A DNA stretch of 64,000 nucleotides from Hemicordylus capensis (taxonomy: Eukaryota > Chordata > Lepidosauria > Squamata > Cordylidae), in NCBI RefSeq assembly GCF_027244095.1, contig NC_069670.1:20015820-20079819 (forward strand), written 5' to 3'. This document shows, one piece after another, positions 9,961-39,678 of the stretch. The translations under genes were made by a program, and so were the position numbers. How positions within the stretch are numbered: position 1 is the stretch's first letter; each line of letters opens with the position of its first letter. The notes below the pieces were generated by a model. It was not told where the DNA came from and did not search any database. It saw only the letters and a program-made list of their open reading frames with translations.

Positions 9961-10575
9961 CGCCCTCTTGGTTCCAGTCAAGGTGGTCCAGCTGTCCTGT
10001 TCCCCATGTTCGTAGCCCCCTTTGCTCCTCGAACCGCACCCCACCCCACCCCCAGGTTCTGGTATTTCAAGGTAGGCTGTCTCTGAACGTGGAGGTTCTG
10101 CTTAACTCTGACGTCGACCAGCAGCTAGGAGCAGAAGAGCTGGCCTTGCTGGACCAGGCCAAGGGGGAGGCCGGTCTAGTAGTCCAGCATTCCTGTTTCT
10201 CGCCTAGAGGTTTCCTGGAAGCCCACAAGCTCTAGAGTCCTCTGGGAAGCATTTTCCCAAATGCGGATAAAGGGCTTGAGAGAACACCTGCCTGTCTCCA
10301 GGCGAGGTGGTCCAGCTGTTCTATTCCATATGTTGCCTTCCCCCATGGAAGCCCCCCCACAGCAGGTTCATTACTGCCTTTGCTCCTTGACACACACCCA
10401 CACTCCCAGTATCTGATACTCCAAGGTAGACTGTCTCAGAATATGGAGGTTTTACTTAACTTCCATGTCTACTGGCAGCTAGGAGCAGAAGTGCTGGCCT
10501 TGCTAGATCAGGCTAACGGGGAGGCCCATCTAGTCTGGCATTTCTGTTTCTGGACCAGAGGATTTTCTGTTTCTC
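9951..10575. repeat. Diverged tandem duplication in PRPF3 intron 1
   Basis: Two units of roughly 320 bases (9951-10273 and 10274-10575) share the same order of blocks: CTTGAGA, GGTGGTCCAGCTGT, AGGTAGRCTGTCTC, CAGCTAGGAGCAGAAG and GGCCTTGCT. They clearly differ from each other. Confidence 0.6.
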
Positions 10576-11198
10576 ACTTTTGGAAGTCTACAAGAAGCAG
10601 GGCATGTAGGAAACAGATCTTTCCTATGGTTTGTCTCTAGCATCTGGGTTTTGGAGGTGAATTGCCTCAAGATGTGGAAGTTCCACTTACCTATCATGTA
10701 TAATAGCCATTGACGGGCCTTTCCTGCTCCATGAATTTCCTTAACCCCCGCCCCCCACAAAGCCATTTAAACTAGTGGTAGTGAGTGCCTTAACTAAGTT
10801 ATAATGTATTAAATGGCCTAATAGCCAGTAGTTCAAATGAGTTCTGCATAAAGGAGATGCAGTAACGTCTGGCTTGAGCAGGGAAGAGAAGAGGATTTTC
10901 CCTAGCTCTTGCCATGGCTGCTTATTTGACAAAGGCAGGTTGATACAGTATGGGGTAGACACTGGAGAAAAAGGCAGGCCACAGACGGGGACAAGGATGA
11001 ATTGCTTAGACTGCTTGTTTTGTTCACTACCTAGAGAGGTGATTTCAGGGAAAAATACATAGAGGGAGGCATTTCCTATTTAAAAGTAATGCCGCACACA
11101 CTTTTAGTAAATCTGAGTACATCTGACCTTTGGAGACCTAACAGCAGCAAGTTGAAGGCAGGTCCTTTCCTTTCAGGCCTGATCATCTTTCCCTGAAG

Positions 11199-30001
<18,803 letters not shown>

Positions 30002-30590
30002 AAGCGCCTCCAGGCCCCTTTGCCAACACTTTCCACGTTTGGGTTCTGAGAGCAAGAACTTGGCGGGAACCTGGAACTACAGGCCCCCTTCTCCCCCCTT
30101 TTCTCCCTTCAAGTTCCTCGCAGTCTGATGCATACAATTAAAAGAAATATTTTTCAAAAACCAAGCAAAACAACCCAAGGGTTTTTGGTTTTGGTATTTT
30201 TTGGACTGAAACCAGTCGTGGAGTTGATGTGTGCTCTTTAGCTTTCCTGTCATGCTCTCTGGAAAAGATTCAGCATTGAGGCTGTCGAAAAGCAGAGAAG
30301 GAAGCCACTTTCCCAGTCACACGCCTTGTCTTCCCAAACCCACCGGCCTCCTAAAAGGGACAGCCCTCCCCCTCCCCTTTTTTTGGCTTTTTCTTTTTCC
30401 AGTTCGTTAGGTTTGTTTGGACACTAGACAAGTCAGTAAGGCGCCTCCGTGATGGGAAGATGAAAAACGATAGGGGCAGAGGAGCAGTTCGGGATCGCAG
30501 ACTCCAGCGGACACGAGGGAGCCATTCGCAGCATTGGAATTGTACAGCGGATTAGGAGCTGGGGATTTAGCCCACATCCTACATATACAG

Positions 30591-30596
30591 AATAAA
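30591..30596 (+). other. PRPF3: Poly(A) signal of PRPF3
   Basis: AATAAA followed by a T run, 590 bases after the stop. An earlier ATTAAA near 30137 could give a shorter mRNA. Confidence 0.75.
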
Positions 30597-30999
30597 CTTT
30601 TTTTTTTTGTAAAAAGTTGAAAACAAAAGGAATGCTTCTTTTACCTGGGGGATTATGAATTATGGTCTGATCGTGGTAAGCCATGGTATGAGATGGGGCT
30701 TCAGGACCTGGCGTGGGTAAGAACGTAAGAGTCGCCGCGGTGGGTCAGACCAAGAAGGCCCATCCAAGACAGCTTTGTGTTTTCCCATGGTTGCTGGCAG
30801 GGCACAAAGGCAGTAGCTCCTTCCCACTTTTTGCAACCTCTGGCAGCTGCTCAGAGGTAGACTGCAGCTGAACATGGGGGTTCCACAGAGCCAAGATGGC
30901 ATAGAACCTTTGCTAGGCCTATCTTGAGTGAGTCTGCCCAAACTTCTATTAAATCCCTCTAAGAAAGGAGCCATTGTCAATTGTTCTTTAGTCTGTACT

Positions 31000-31050
31000 G
31001 AGGAGAGCTGATCTTGTGGTAGCAAGCTTGAATTGTCCCCCTTTGCTAAG
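31000..31050 (+). repeat. Composite SINE, 5S head only
   Basis: GAGCTGATCTTGTGGTAGC and CCCCCTTTGCTAAGCAT; cut off directly after the 5S A-box-like block. Confidence 0.7.
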
Positions 31051-31539
31051 CATCTCTCCCTCTCCTTTCTTGTCCACACCAGGCAACATTCTTGCAGGGC
31101 TTCTTCAAGAGGTATTGCCCGACTTCTGTTTTCCCTTCTCATATCAGATGGTAGCCATGTGTGTGCCTTGCTTCCTGCCTACCACAAGGATAACTGCCGT
31201 GATAAATGAGCTGCCAACCCATGATGGGGATGACCCAAGTGGTACAAGCAGCAGGAGTTGGTGGCACGTTGGGAGCAAGAACAGGCGGGCCCAGATGTGC
31301 CCATGACAGTAGCTCCATTCAGACATCTGATGTCTGCACAGTTGTGTGTGTTTTTGTGTGTATGATTGTACCTGCGTTCATTTTACAAGTGAACCTGGGT
31401 CCAGGCCTCTCAAATGCATAGTACTGGCAGGAAGGATCCTGCTGTGCCATAATGTGTGAATGACTGTACACTCAAATGAGTGTTCAGCATAATGTCTGAA
31501 TAGGGCTATAGTCAAGCCTACGCACCTGCTTTGTCTGTA

Positions 31540-31746
31540 TTTTATGTATTTGTATTTTTACATTTATATTCCGCTCTTCCTCCAAGGAGCCCATGGCTAC
31601 GTTTATCTTCATAACCCTGTAAGGTACGTTAGGCTGAGAGATATGGCCCAGAGTCACCCAGTGAGTTTCATGGCTGTATGGGGATTTGAACTCAGGTTTC
31701 CCAAGTCCTGGTCCAACACTCTGACCACGATGCTATGCTGGCTCTC
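31540..31746 (-). repeat. Sauria/Squam-type tRNA SINE
   Basis: Reverse copy: TATATTCCGCTCTTCCTCC at left and CACGATGCTATGCTGGCTC at right. Confidence 0.75.
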
Positions 31747-33879
31747 TGCCCCTCAGGCAGTGCTGTCTGGTCTGCAGCAGATTTAGAAGCAAAGCCACTT
31801 TGCAACGGAGGAGAATTGCACATCCCCACTGTACTTGGCACGCACTCCTGGTATTTTTTTGTACCCATTGTGGTAGAACTCTCTCCCTGTTTTGCTTTGG
31901 GATGAGATTCTAGAACAATGTCTTTTTAAAGGTGGTTCACTTGCTCGTTTGTGCTTGTGGGGGGTTCAGATCCTGGCCTCCTGCTCTGACTCTGTAGAAG
32001 TTCGATCTCTGATTGGTACAGTCTGCCTTGGAAGGTGTGTGTGTGGATGGCCACCATGCATGGCCACACTTCATGCAAGTGTGTGTGCATGGCCACCAAG
32101 GCACCTTCTCATTGGACGTATTGTGGCTGGCGGGGATTATTTTGGGATAAGTCCAGGTGGCCCTATTTATTTGCGGGGGTTCTGTTCCCGCCAATTTCAG
32201 TGGATAACGAAACCGCAGCCGGGGGGTTATGTTCCTTGAACTTAAAAAACTGCTTAAATAGCAGGGAGGGGGCAGAAATAAGGGTAGAAAAGCATAGTAC
32301 CTTGGTCTCCAGGAATGCCCCCCAACTTCTTTTGTTTTAATTTAAACACAAACACACACACACACGGCTCTGTGCTTCAAAATGGTGGCCAAAAGTGGCA
32401 CTGGAAGTCAGGAACTGCAGATGGGTGATAATTGCCTATATTGCATAAAGAAACGGGGTCTCTAAGGTGTGGATAAAGAAACGGTCTCTTAAGATCCATC
32501 TGTGGATGCATTAACCCATCCGCGGATACATAATGAGGGTCTCCTGTATGACAAACTAGGTCTGGCAAAGAGTAAATTGATAAAGCAGGCAGACAAGCCT
32601 TCAGGAATGTGTAATGGGGCACACCCAATATTTCATCTGGTGAAGGCTTAATTTATTTTATCCGTAGTCTGCCTTTCAAAAGGAATGTTGCATAAGTTTC
32701 AAAGGGGGAATAACCCACACAACAAAATAACCAGGCAATGTTAAAATAGTGAAGTGCAATACAAATGCCATTTAAGCTGTGAGACTAGAATAACTCCCCC
32801 GCGCACAGATTCTACACAAACAAAACTTGTGCGGAATAAGCAAGTTTTAAAGGCCTGTTGAACAACAGAGATGGTGGATGCCTTGTGTGACACGTGTCAA
32901 ATGTGCCATCCCAAAAACTTGTACTCCTTGCATTACCGTATGTCTGATCTACAGAGGGCAATGCACAGGAGGAATAAGGCAGCATGTGAAGGACAGCAGT
33001 GTCCATCAGTATGGTCTTTCCCTCCATTTTGTATTTAACCTGTCTGGCCAGAAGCTTAGGGTACTCTGCTAATCGTGCTTCCTCAGACTCTGTTCTTTGT
33101 TTCAAAAAGGGATATGTTGCCCAACTTCACAAGGTTGTAAGGGTAGTGTGAAAATGTTCATATATTAAACAAAGATGGACTTCCAGGTCAATTTAATGTT
33201 TAGGTTTGCATGGGGGAAGGTTAATCTCCAAGTGCTACCAAGTCACCATAATTTCATCCTGTTGCCAGAAGAGTGACATCAAGTGAGGGGCGGGGTGCGG
33301 GGGGGGGGGAGTATGTTTTCTGCCCCTATTTTTTGTTACAAGTTTTGCTACTTTTGAAAAGTGATATTCAGGCTATGTTCAGAGCTACTTATTTGAATTT
33401 TATTTTTTAATCACCTGCTTTGGGAAGATGCCCTTCATTTAAAGCTAAAATAACACACTACTTTTCTTTTCTGGGAGGAAGAATAGTATGTAGCAATAGG
33501 TTGTCAAATTTGATAGAAGTTATTCCCCGGTTTTCTCCCCAATATCAAGCCACTACAGCCTCCCGAGTTGCTTTCAATGTCCAGCTGAAGACTGGTGCTT
33601 AGTCCTGGAAACTCCAGAGCAAGCCTGAAAGGTTGCCAACCCTAACTCAAGTCATTAAGACATACAACCGTCAAAAGCTTTTTAAACAGAAGTTGGGAAC
33701 TGTATTTCATAATCAGATGGTGCCTTGGTGAAAGGCTTAAGGTATCTGTTAGCTTATTCAACAATGAGATTAAAAGAACGTTTTATAAGCACAGATAGAA
33801 AGCTTGCCCTGGCCTGAGTGAGAGTTTGGTCAAGGGCAACTAACTATCCCATGGAATTCTGGGAGTGTGGCCAAAGTGG

Positions 33880-34690
33880 AGCGCAAGACCTTCTGGGTTC
33901 GCCTTCGCGAACGCAAGCGCAAAAGAGAACGACACACCGTAGGTTTGCGCTTGCGCAGTCGTGGATGGGCGGGGTACATTTTCATGTAGGACCTTTTCGC
34001 GCTTGTTCTCACTGCGCATGCTCAGGCTTTCCTCTGCCGCATGCGTTCTCCGTATTTTGTGCTGCGTGAGAAGACGGAGCGCGCTTCAAATAAAATGGCG
34101 ATTGAGGGGGCGGGTTTATAAAGCTGCGAGCAGCCTTCAGAAAGCAAAGTCCCTCATGAGAGAATCGGGGGAGGAACTCCTAATAGTGTGGACGGGGTAG
34201 GGGGGAGTTGATGGTTAATCCTTTCGCCACAGAGAGAAGCGGGAAGCAAAAAAAAAAGGGGGGGAGGGGGAGGTCTACGTGCTTCCGTTTTGGGCCACCT
34301 TCTCTCCCCTTATTGGCTGCATTACACCCCTGCTGTCTTTTATTGGGCATTGCTTGATCGCCTGCAGCAGTCTCCCGATTGGTTGCTAAGGGAAGGCGCG
34401 CGCAGAAGCGTACCAATCACAACTCGGTGAGGGACTAAACTTTTGACCGCTTAGCCCAATTGGTCTATTCCGATGCGCCAGACGGAGCCGCGAATTCTTT
34501 CCTCCCCTCCCTGGTCACGTGGGAGGCGAGAATTGCTATTGCGACGGCTGTCTCTTTCCACGGAGGCAGGCACGGTTGCAAATTGCATGAAATTTCCATT
34601 GCAAGCTGCAGGGCGCTCTTTCCACGAGGGAGTGTGCCGGGAATTGCGCAATTTGCCAGGGCAGTCTTTTGCATCGTAAGATGGGGGCAG
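33880..34690. promoter_or_regulatory. Orphan CpG island with TATA, GC, NRF1 and CCAAT boxes
   Basis: Seen: TTGCGCTTGCGCA (33945) and TGCGCATGC (34013-34021), NRF1-like; GGGGGCGGG at 34106-34114 directly before TATAAA at 34117-34122; ATTGG/CCAAT at 34312, 34342, 34378, 34413 and 34456; E-box CACGTG at 34516. This has the make-up of a strong, possibly bidirectional promoter, but no coding exon is recognisable on either strand nearby. It could serve a non-coding RNA or an upstream RPRD2 start. Confidence 0.55.
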
Positions 34691-34732
34691 ATCATGCATT
34701 GATTGATCCCCTCATATTACTATTTATACATA

Positions 34733-36339
34733 CAGGTGAAACTCGAAAAATTAGAATATCGTGCAAAAGTTCATTAATTTCAGTAATGCAAATTAAAAGG
34801 TGAAACTGATATATGAGATAGACGCATTACATGCAAAGCGAGATAAGTCAAGCCTTAATTTGTTATAATTGTGATGATCATGGCATACAGCTCATGAAAA
34901 CCCCAAATCCACAATCCCAGAAAATTAGAATATTACATGAAACCAAGAAGACAAGGATTGTAAATAGAACAACATCAGACCTCTGAAAAGTATAAGCATG
35001 CATATGTATTCAGTACTTGGTTTGGGCCCCTTTTGCAGCAATTACTGCCTCAATGCGGCGTGGCATGGATGCTATCAGCCTGTGGCACTGCTGAGGTGTT
35101 ATGGAAGACTAGGAAGCTTCAATAGCGGCCTTCAGCTCTTCTGCATTGTTTGGTCTCATTTCTCTCATCCTTCTCTTGGCAATGCCCCATAGATTCTCTA
35201 TGGGGTTCAGGTCAGGCGAGTTTGCTGGCCAATCAAGCACAGTAATCCCATGGTCATTGAACCAGTTTTGGTACTTCTGGCAGTGTGGGCAGGTGCCAAG
35301 TCCTGCTGGAAAATGAAGTCAGCGTCCCCATACAGCTCGTCTGCGGAAGGAAGCATGAAGTGCTCAAAAATCTCCTGATAGACGGCTGCGTTGACCCTGG
35401 ACTTAATGAAGCACAGTGGACCAACACCAGCAGATGACATGGCTCCCCAAATCAACACAGACTGTGGAAACTTCACACTGGACTTCAAGCATCTTGCATT
35501 GTGTGCCTCTCCATTCTTCCTCCAGACTCTGGGTCCTTGGTTTCCAAATGAGATGCAAAAGTTGCTCTCATCAGAAAAGAGGACTTTGGACCACTGAGCA
35601 ACAGACAAGTTCTTTTTTTCTTGAGCCCAGGTAAGACGCTTCTGACGTTGTTTGTTGTTCAGGAGCGGCTTGACAAGAGGAATACGACATTTGAAGCCCA
35701 GGTCCAGGATCCGTCTGTGTGTGGTGGCTCTTGATGCACTAACTCCAGCCTCAGTCCACTCCTTGTGAAAGTCCCCAACACTTTTGAATGGCCTTTTCCT
35801 GACAATCCTCTCCATGCTGCGGTCATCCCTGCTGCTTGTGCACCTTTTTCTTCCACACTTTCCCCTTCCACATAACTTTCTATTCATGTGCTTTGATACA
35901 GCACTTTGGGAACATCCAACTTCTTTTGCAATTACCTTTTGAGGCTTTCCCTCCTTATGGAGGGTGTCAATGATGGTTTTCTGCACAACTGTCAAGTCAG
36001 CAGTCTTTCCCATGATTGTGATTACTAATGAACCAGACTGAGAGACCATTTAAAGGCTCAGGAACCCTTTGTAGGTGTTATGGATTGATTAGCTGATTGG
36101 AGTGGGACACCTGGAGCCTACTGTTGAACCTTTTCACAATATTCTAATTTTCTGGGATTGTGGATTTGGGGTTCTCATGAGCTGTACGCCATGATCATCA
36201 CAATTATAACAAATTTAGGCTTGACTTATCTCGCTTTGCATGTAATGCGTCTATCTCATATATCAGTTTCACCTTTTAATTTGCGTTACTGAAATTAATG
36301 AACTTTTGCACGATATTCTAATTTTTCGAGTTTCACCTG
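34733..36339 (-). mobile_element. Tc1-like DNA transposon, nearly complete
   Basis: 1607 bases bounded by TA duplications (34731-34732 and 36340-36341). Ends CAGGTGAAACTCGAAAAATT and its complement. The terminal inverted repeats are long: about 200 bases at each end pair well (blocks ATATGAGATAGACGCATTAC, TGATGATCATGGC and CCAGAAAATTAGAATATTA). It encodes one transposase on the reverse strand (see 35010-36013). The low number of lesions suggests a fairly young copy; families of this kind are shared widely among fishes, amphibians and reptiles. Confidence 0.9.
35010..36013 (-). pseudogene. Tc1-like transposase with one frameshift and one stop
   Basis: Start MGKTADLTVVQKTIIDTLHK at 36013 with a helix-turn-helix (KVIAKEVGCSQSAVSKHMNR). 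The catalytic domain shows the first Asp in FSDESNF, the second in FQQDLAPAHTA, and the Glu in PIENLW, with DD34E spacing expected of Tc1. The reading frame slips by one base near 35262-35271 (one A fewer than expected in an A run of the coding strand). A TAG stands at 35109-35111 where the family has Trp. The natural stop is at 35010-35012. The full protein would be about 334 residues, a normal Tc1 length. Confidence 0.85.
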
Positions 36340-36341
36340 TA

Positions 36342-36564
36342 TAAGAGTGGCATGCAGAAACGCCTGAAACACTAAAAGCGAGAAACCCAAGATAAATCCG
36401 TTTGGGAGCAGATCAGAGAAAGGTGCACCGCCCTGGTGCCAGTGCGAGGGAGCGACTCGCTTGTGGCGGCCGCCTGTAGCTTCTTACGTGCAGGGTGCAC
36501 ACTGCAAAAGGAGGGTCACTGAAAGAGGAATGGAGAGCAAAGAGAGTATCTTCATGTTTGCGTG
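36342..36564. other. Intergenic, nothing recognised
   Basis: Moderately GC-rich flank of the Tc1-like element without a recognisable feature. Confidence 0.5.
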
Positions 36565-37118
36565 CAGGAAGTTCCAAGTTCCCTCCAGGGCATTTCCAAG
36601 ACAGGGCTGAGAGAGGCACCTAGGAAGCTGCCTTCCACGGAGTCAAGCCACTGGTCTATGTGTCCCAGTATTGCCTACACAGGCTGGCAGCAGCTTCCCC
36701 AAGGTTGCAGGCAGGAGTCTCTCTCAGCCCTATTTGGAGTTGGCAACGTACTGTATACTTTGGTAGTTTGTTGGTTCAATAAAAAAATCTTGTCCTAATT
36801 AAAAAAATAATAATCTTGTCCTATTTGGAGATGCCAGGGAGGGAACTTCGAACCTTCTAAAGGTAAGCTCTTCCCAGAGCGGCCCCATCACTTAAGGGGA
36901 ATCTGAGCTTTCACACATGTAGTCTTCCATCCAAATGCAAACCGGGGTGGGTCCTGCTTAGCAAAGGAGACAATCCATGTTTGCTACCACAAGACCAGCT
37001 CCCCTCCCCTCCTGCCTGCAACCCTGGAGAAGCCGCTGTCAGTTTGGGTAAACAATCCTTCTGAGTTAGATGGACCAAGGGTCTGACTTGGTAGAAGGCA
37101 GCTTCCTGTGTTTCTATG
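36565..37118. repeat. Cluster of three composite SINE pieces
   Basis: A + fragment (36565-36620) is followed by a near-complete - copy (36622-37007). The - copy is interrupted at about 36740-36830 by an A-rich insert (AAAAAAATCTTGTCCTAATT) flanked on both sides by CCTATTTGGAG. A + 3' fragment (37008-37118) follows. Confidence 0.75.
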
Positions 37119-37869
37119 CAAGCGCCTCTTGTCGGGCTAATGCAGTGGAGTAGGAGGACAAGCGAAACGACAGTGCCCTCGAGAGGCGCGCGTGACTGAC
37201 ACTGGATCTGCATCGTAGGTTGCACTGCCGGAGAAGGCTTCTCCGGGCAAGTTTTGCCCCGCGCTGAGTCCCACACAAGGGCAGTCCCAGCAATTGGGTC
37301 ATGCAATGTGTGGGGGGCCACCCAATGTTGGGGCACGGGGAAGCCTGAGTCGCCCTTCGGTTGTCGCACTGCAATTAGGAAGCTCCCGTTTGCAAGGAGA
37401 GGAGCCCCAAGATCGCCAGTTTTTGGATGACACTGCACGTTTAGGAGGAGAGCGCATCGCATGCACTCTGGGCTGGGGTGGAATGGAGCGGGGGAAGGGT
37501 GCATTTTATTTTCTAACAAAGCAGCTGCATAAAAAAAGCTCTGCATTGCAAAGTAACCCTCTTTCAAACGCAATAAAAATACAAAAGATCCAGGGATATC
37601 AGAACAATTGCATCACCCTTGGTCACTCCAGCTGAGTATGTAAGGCGGGGCGACTGGGCCGGGGGAAGAAAATATTTCGGTTTCTCCCTTTCTTATACTG
37701 TATATCCCTTTGTGAGAATAAATACGTAGCAAGGTGTTATGAACGTTGTACGTTTGGGACGGGAGGCCAAACAAACCATTTCTAGTTGCAAGAATAGAAG
37801 ATTGCAGCCCAAACTTTGGCAATAGCTCTGTTTGGAGAGGAAGAAATATGTTCCTTTATTCATATCATT
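37119..37869. other. Intergenic, unassigned
   Basis: GC-moderate sequence with scattered CpG at 37120-37480, then AT-rich. No gene recognised. Confidence 0.5.
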
Positions 37870-38192
37870 CAGGGGCGTAACTACCATTAGGCAAGGGGAG
37901 GCAGTCACTTGGAGCCCCACTGCCTCGAGGGACCCCCCAAAGGCACATCACATGACTCCCCACCCGCCCATGCTGCACCCCCTATGAATTATGTTGAGTC
38001 TCTTGGAGATCGGCAGGAGCAGAGAGTAAAAAAAACTAGATTCAATGTGTACTAAGATTTTCACCATATTCATAATGGGGATGTGAGTATGAGTGCACTA
38101 TATATTGTGAAGTGTGTTTGTGTGTGTATATCAGCGAGGGGCCCATTTAAAAATCTTGTCTCTGGGCCCCCTCCAACCTTGCTACGCCCCTC
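37870..38192. mobile_element. hAT-like MITE with CAGGGGCGTAAC ends
   Basis: Left CAGGGGCGTAACTACCATTA and right CCTTGCTACGCCCCT are inverted. Ends of this kind are common in hAT non-autonomous elements. No clear 8-bp duplication. Confidence 0.65.
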
Positions 38193-38235
38193 ATTTATTA
38201 TATTATATAAAAACATACGGAATGGCATATAGTAA

Positions 38236-38500
38236 TAGCTTTAACATTCCCGCTCTACTTATAAATCATCATGTAAGGGATCATTGTATTGATATATGTT
38301 TGACATTGCCTTTATAGGTATAAACAGTGATGTAAGGAATCCTATTGATTTAACATTCCCCTTCTATTTATAAATTATAATGTTTCCCTTATATTATAAA
38401 ATTGTTTCAAGAAATCATCATATTGATTTAACATCTCCCTTAGATTTATAAATAATAATGAAAAATTGGGTGATGCTTGTTTTAACATTTCCCTTGGAAA
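38236..38500. repeat. AT-rich irregular tandem repeat
   Basis: Five starts of TTTAACATTCCC or close variants at about 38240, 38299, 38350, 38427 and 38481. Several are followed by CTATTTATAAAT.AT.ATG. Period varies from about 50 to 77. Confidence 0.65.
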
Positions 38501-38504
38501 TGCT

Positions 38505-38700
38505 TGACTAACAAGCAGAAGGTTGCCGCTTCAAATCTCCGCTACTATAGCGGGCGGCAGCGATCTAGGAAGATGCTGAAAGGCATCATCTCACACTGCG
38601 CGGGAGGAGGCAATGGTGAACCCCTCCTGTATTCTACCAAAGACAACCACAGGGCTCTGTGGGAGCCAGGAGTCGACACTGACTCGACAGCACCCAAGGC
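38505..38700 (+). repeat. tRNA-like SINE of the TCGACTCCTGGC family, forward
   Basis: CTTGACTAACAAGCAGAAGG head, AAGATGCTGAAAGGCATCAT, AACCACAGGGCTCTGTGGG, then GGAGTCGACACTGACTCGAC. Confidence 0.8.
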
Positions 38701-38751
38701 ATAGAAGATGCCTAGATGCCTTCTTTATATACCACATTAAGAACATAGGGA

Positions 38752-38990
38752 CTTAGGAAGCTTCCTTCTACTGAGTCAAACCCTTGGCCCATCTATTGCC
38801 TACACAGACTGGCAGCGGCTTCTCCAAGGCTGCAGGCAGGAATCTCTCTCGGCGCTATCTTGGAGAGGCTGCCCGGGAGGGAACTCGGAACCTTCTGCAT
38901 ACAGATGCTGCTCTTCCTAGTGCAGCCCCATCCCCTGAGGGGCATATGAAGAGTGCAGCAGCCTCCCATTCAAATGCATACCAAGGTGGA
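38752..38990 (-). repeat. Composite 5S-tRNA SINE, head lost
   Basis: Reverse copy: TTAGGAAGCTTCCTTCTACT at left, CTTCTGCATACAGATGC, GAGGGGCATATGAAGAG and CCCATTCAAATGCATACC. It stops before the 5S A-box block. Confidence 0.75.
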
Positions 38991-39079
38991 GCTGGCATTC
39001 AACTGTGTTTAATGAACACACGTTATATCCTTCCTTCACATCTCATTATCACCCTAACCCTAAGACACCTTTTCCGAGT

Positions 39080-39413
39080 CTTCAGCGCACACCCATGAAG
39101 CGCACCCGCTCCTCCGCCTTTACACACAACCGGGGCCGAAGAAGTAGCAGCAGCAAATGCGCAGAATCCGCCCTGGCGCTCTGTGTGCGTGTGTGTGTGT
39201 GTCTGTCTGCGCCGGCGCGGGGCGTCCGCTTCAGTCTGTGCGGCTGCGCAGTGGCGGCGGCGGCGCGCGAAGGAGCCGAAACGAGGGCGGGCGGGCGGGC
39301 GAGCATAGTCTGCGCGCGCGCGCGCGAGCGCCCTCCTCCTCCTCCTCCTCCCCCTGCCTCGCGCTCCCCCCTCCCCTCCGCGGCGTTGCTTGTGCGACCG
39401 AAGGGGAGGGAAG
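39080..39413 (+). promoter_or_regulatory. RPRD2: RPRD2 CpG-island promoter and 5' UTR
   Basis: Very CpG-dense, with GCGCGCGCGCGCGCG near 39315 and CTCCTCCTCC tracts before the ATG. No TATA box visible. A GTGTGTGTGTGTGT stretch lies at 39185-39205. The transcription start cannot be placed from sequence alone. Confidence 0.75.
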
Positions 39414-39678
39414 ATGGCGGCCGGCGGCGGCGGCAAGGCCTCCTCGTCCTCCTCCTCGTCGTCCTCCTCCTCCTCGTCGTCTTCCACGGCGGCGGCGGCG
39501 GCGGCCGGGGCCGCTCCGGCGTCCTCGTCCGGGGCGCAGCTGGAGGCGTCGCTGGACAGGAAGCTGCAGGCGGTGAGCAACACCATGGAGTCCATCCAGG
39601 GCCTCTCGTCGTGGTGCCTGGAGAACAAGCGGCACCACAGCACCATCGTCCGCCACTGGATCAAGTGGATGCGCAGAT
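39414..39678 (+). CDS. RPRD2: Regulation of nuclear pre-mRNA domain-containing 2, first coding exon
   Basis: Codons 1-88 plus one base; donor T|GTGAGT at 39679. RPRD2 is a nuclear protein whose N-terminal CID domain binds the phosphorylated C-terminal domain of RNA polymerase II. Seen: MAAGGGGKA, then a run of about 15 Ser, [19 protein letters not shown], then the start of the CID ([42 protein letters not shown]). The CID part is almost the same as in mammals; the Ser/Ala tract is longer than I recall for human. The ATG at 39414 (AAGATGG) is chosen because MAAGGGG matches the known start; an in-frame ATG 24 bases upstream (39390) gives MCDRRGGK and is less likely. Later exons lie beyond the window. 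Confidence 0.93.

Larger units (their letters stand above)
30616..33879. other. PRPF3-RPRD2 intergenic region, left part
   Basis: No gene seen. Holds a CR1-like remnant at 30725-30980, a 5S-head SINE fragment at 31000-31050, a Sauria-type SINE at 31540-31746, a diverged TTATTTGCGGGGGTTC repeat near 32160-32550, and AT-rich sequence to 33880. Confidence 0.6.

Noticed and set aside
9236-10039. Long reverse-strand open frame (267 codons) over the PRPF3 promoter
   Set aside because: It lies in the CpG island, is Pro/Gly/Arg-rich without a domain, and runs across repeats. GC-rich sequence has few stops, so this is expected by chance.
33961-34700. Histone gene suggested by several CCAAT boxes and a TATA box
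   Set aside because: None of the frames on either strand looks like a histone, and no histone-type 3' stem-loop was noticed.
36911-37573. 220-codon reverse-strand open frame
   Set aside because: It starts in SINE pieces and has no known domain. SINE-derived frames like this recur throughout the window.
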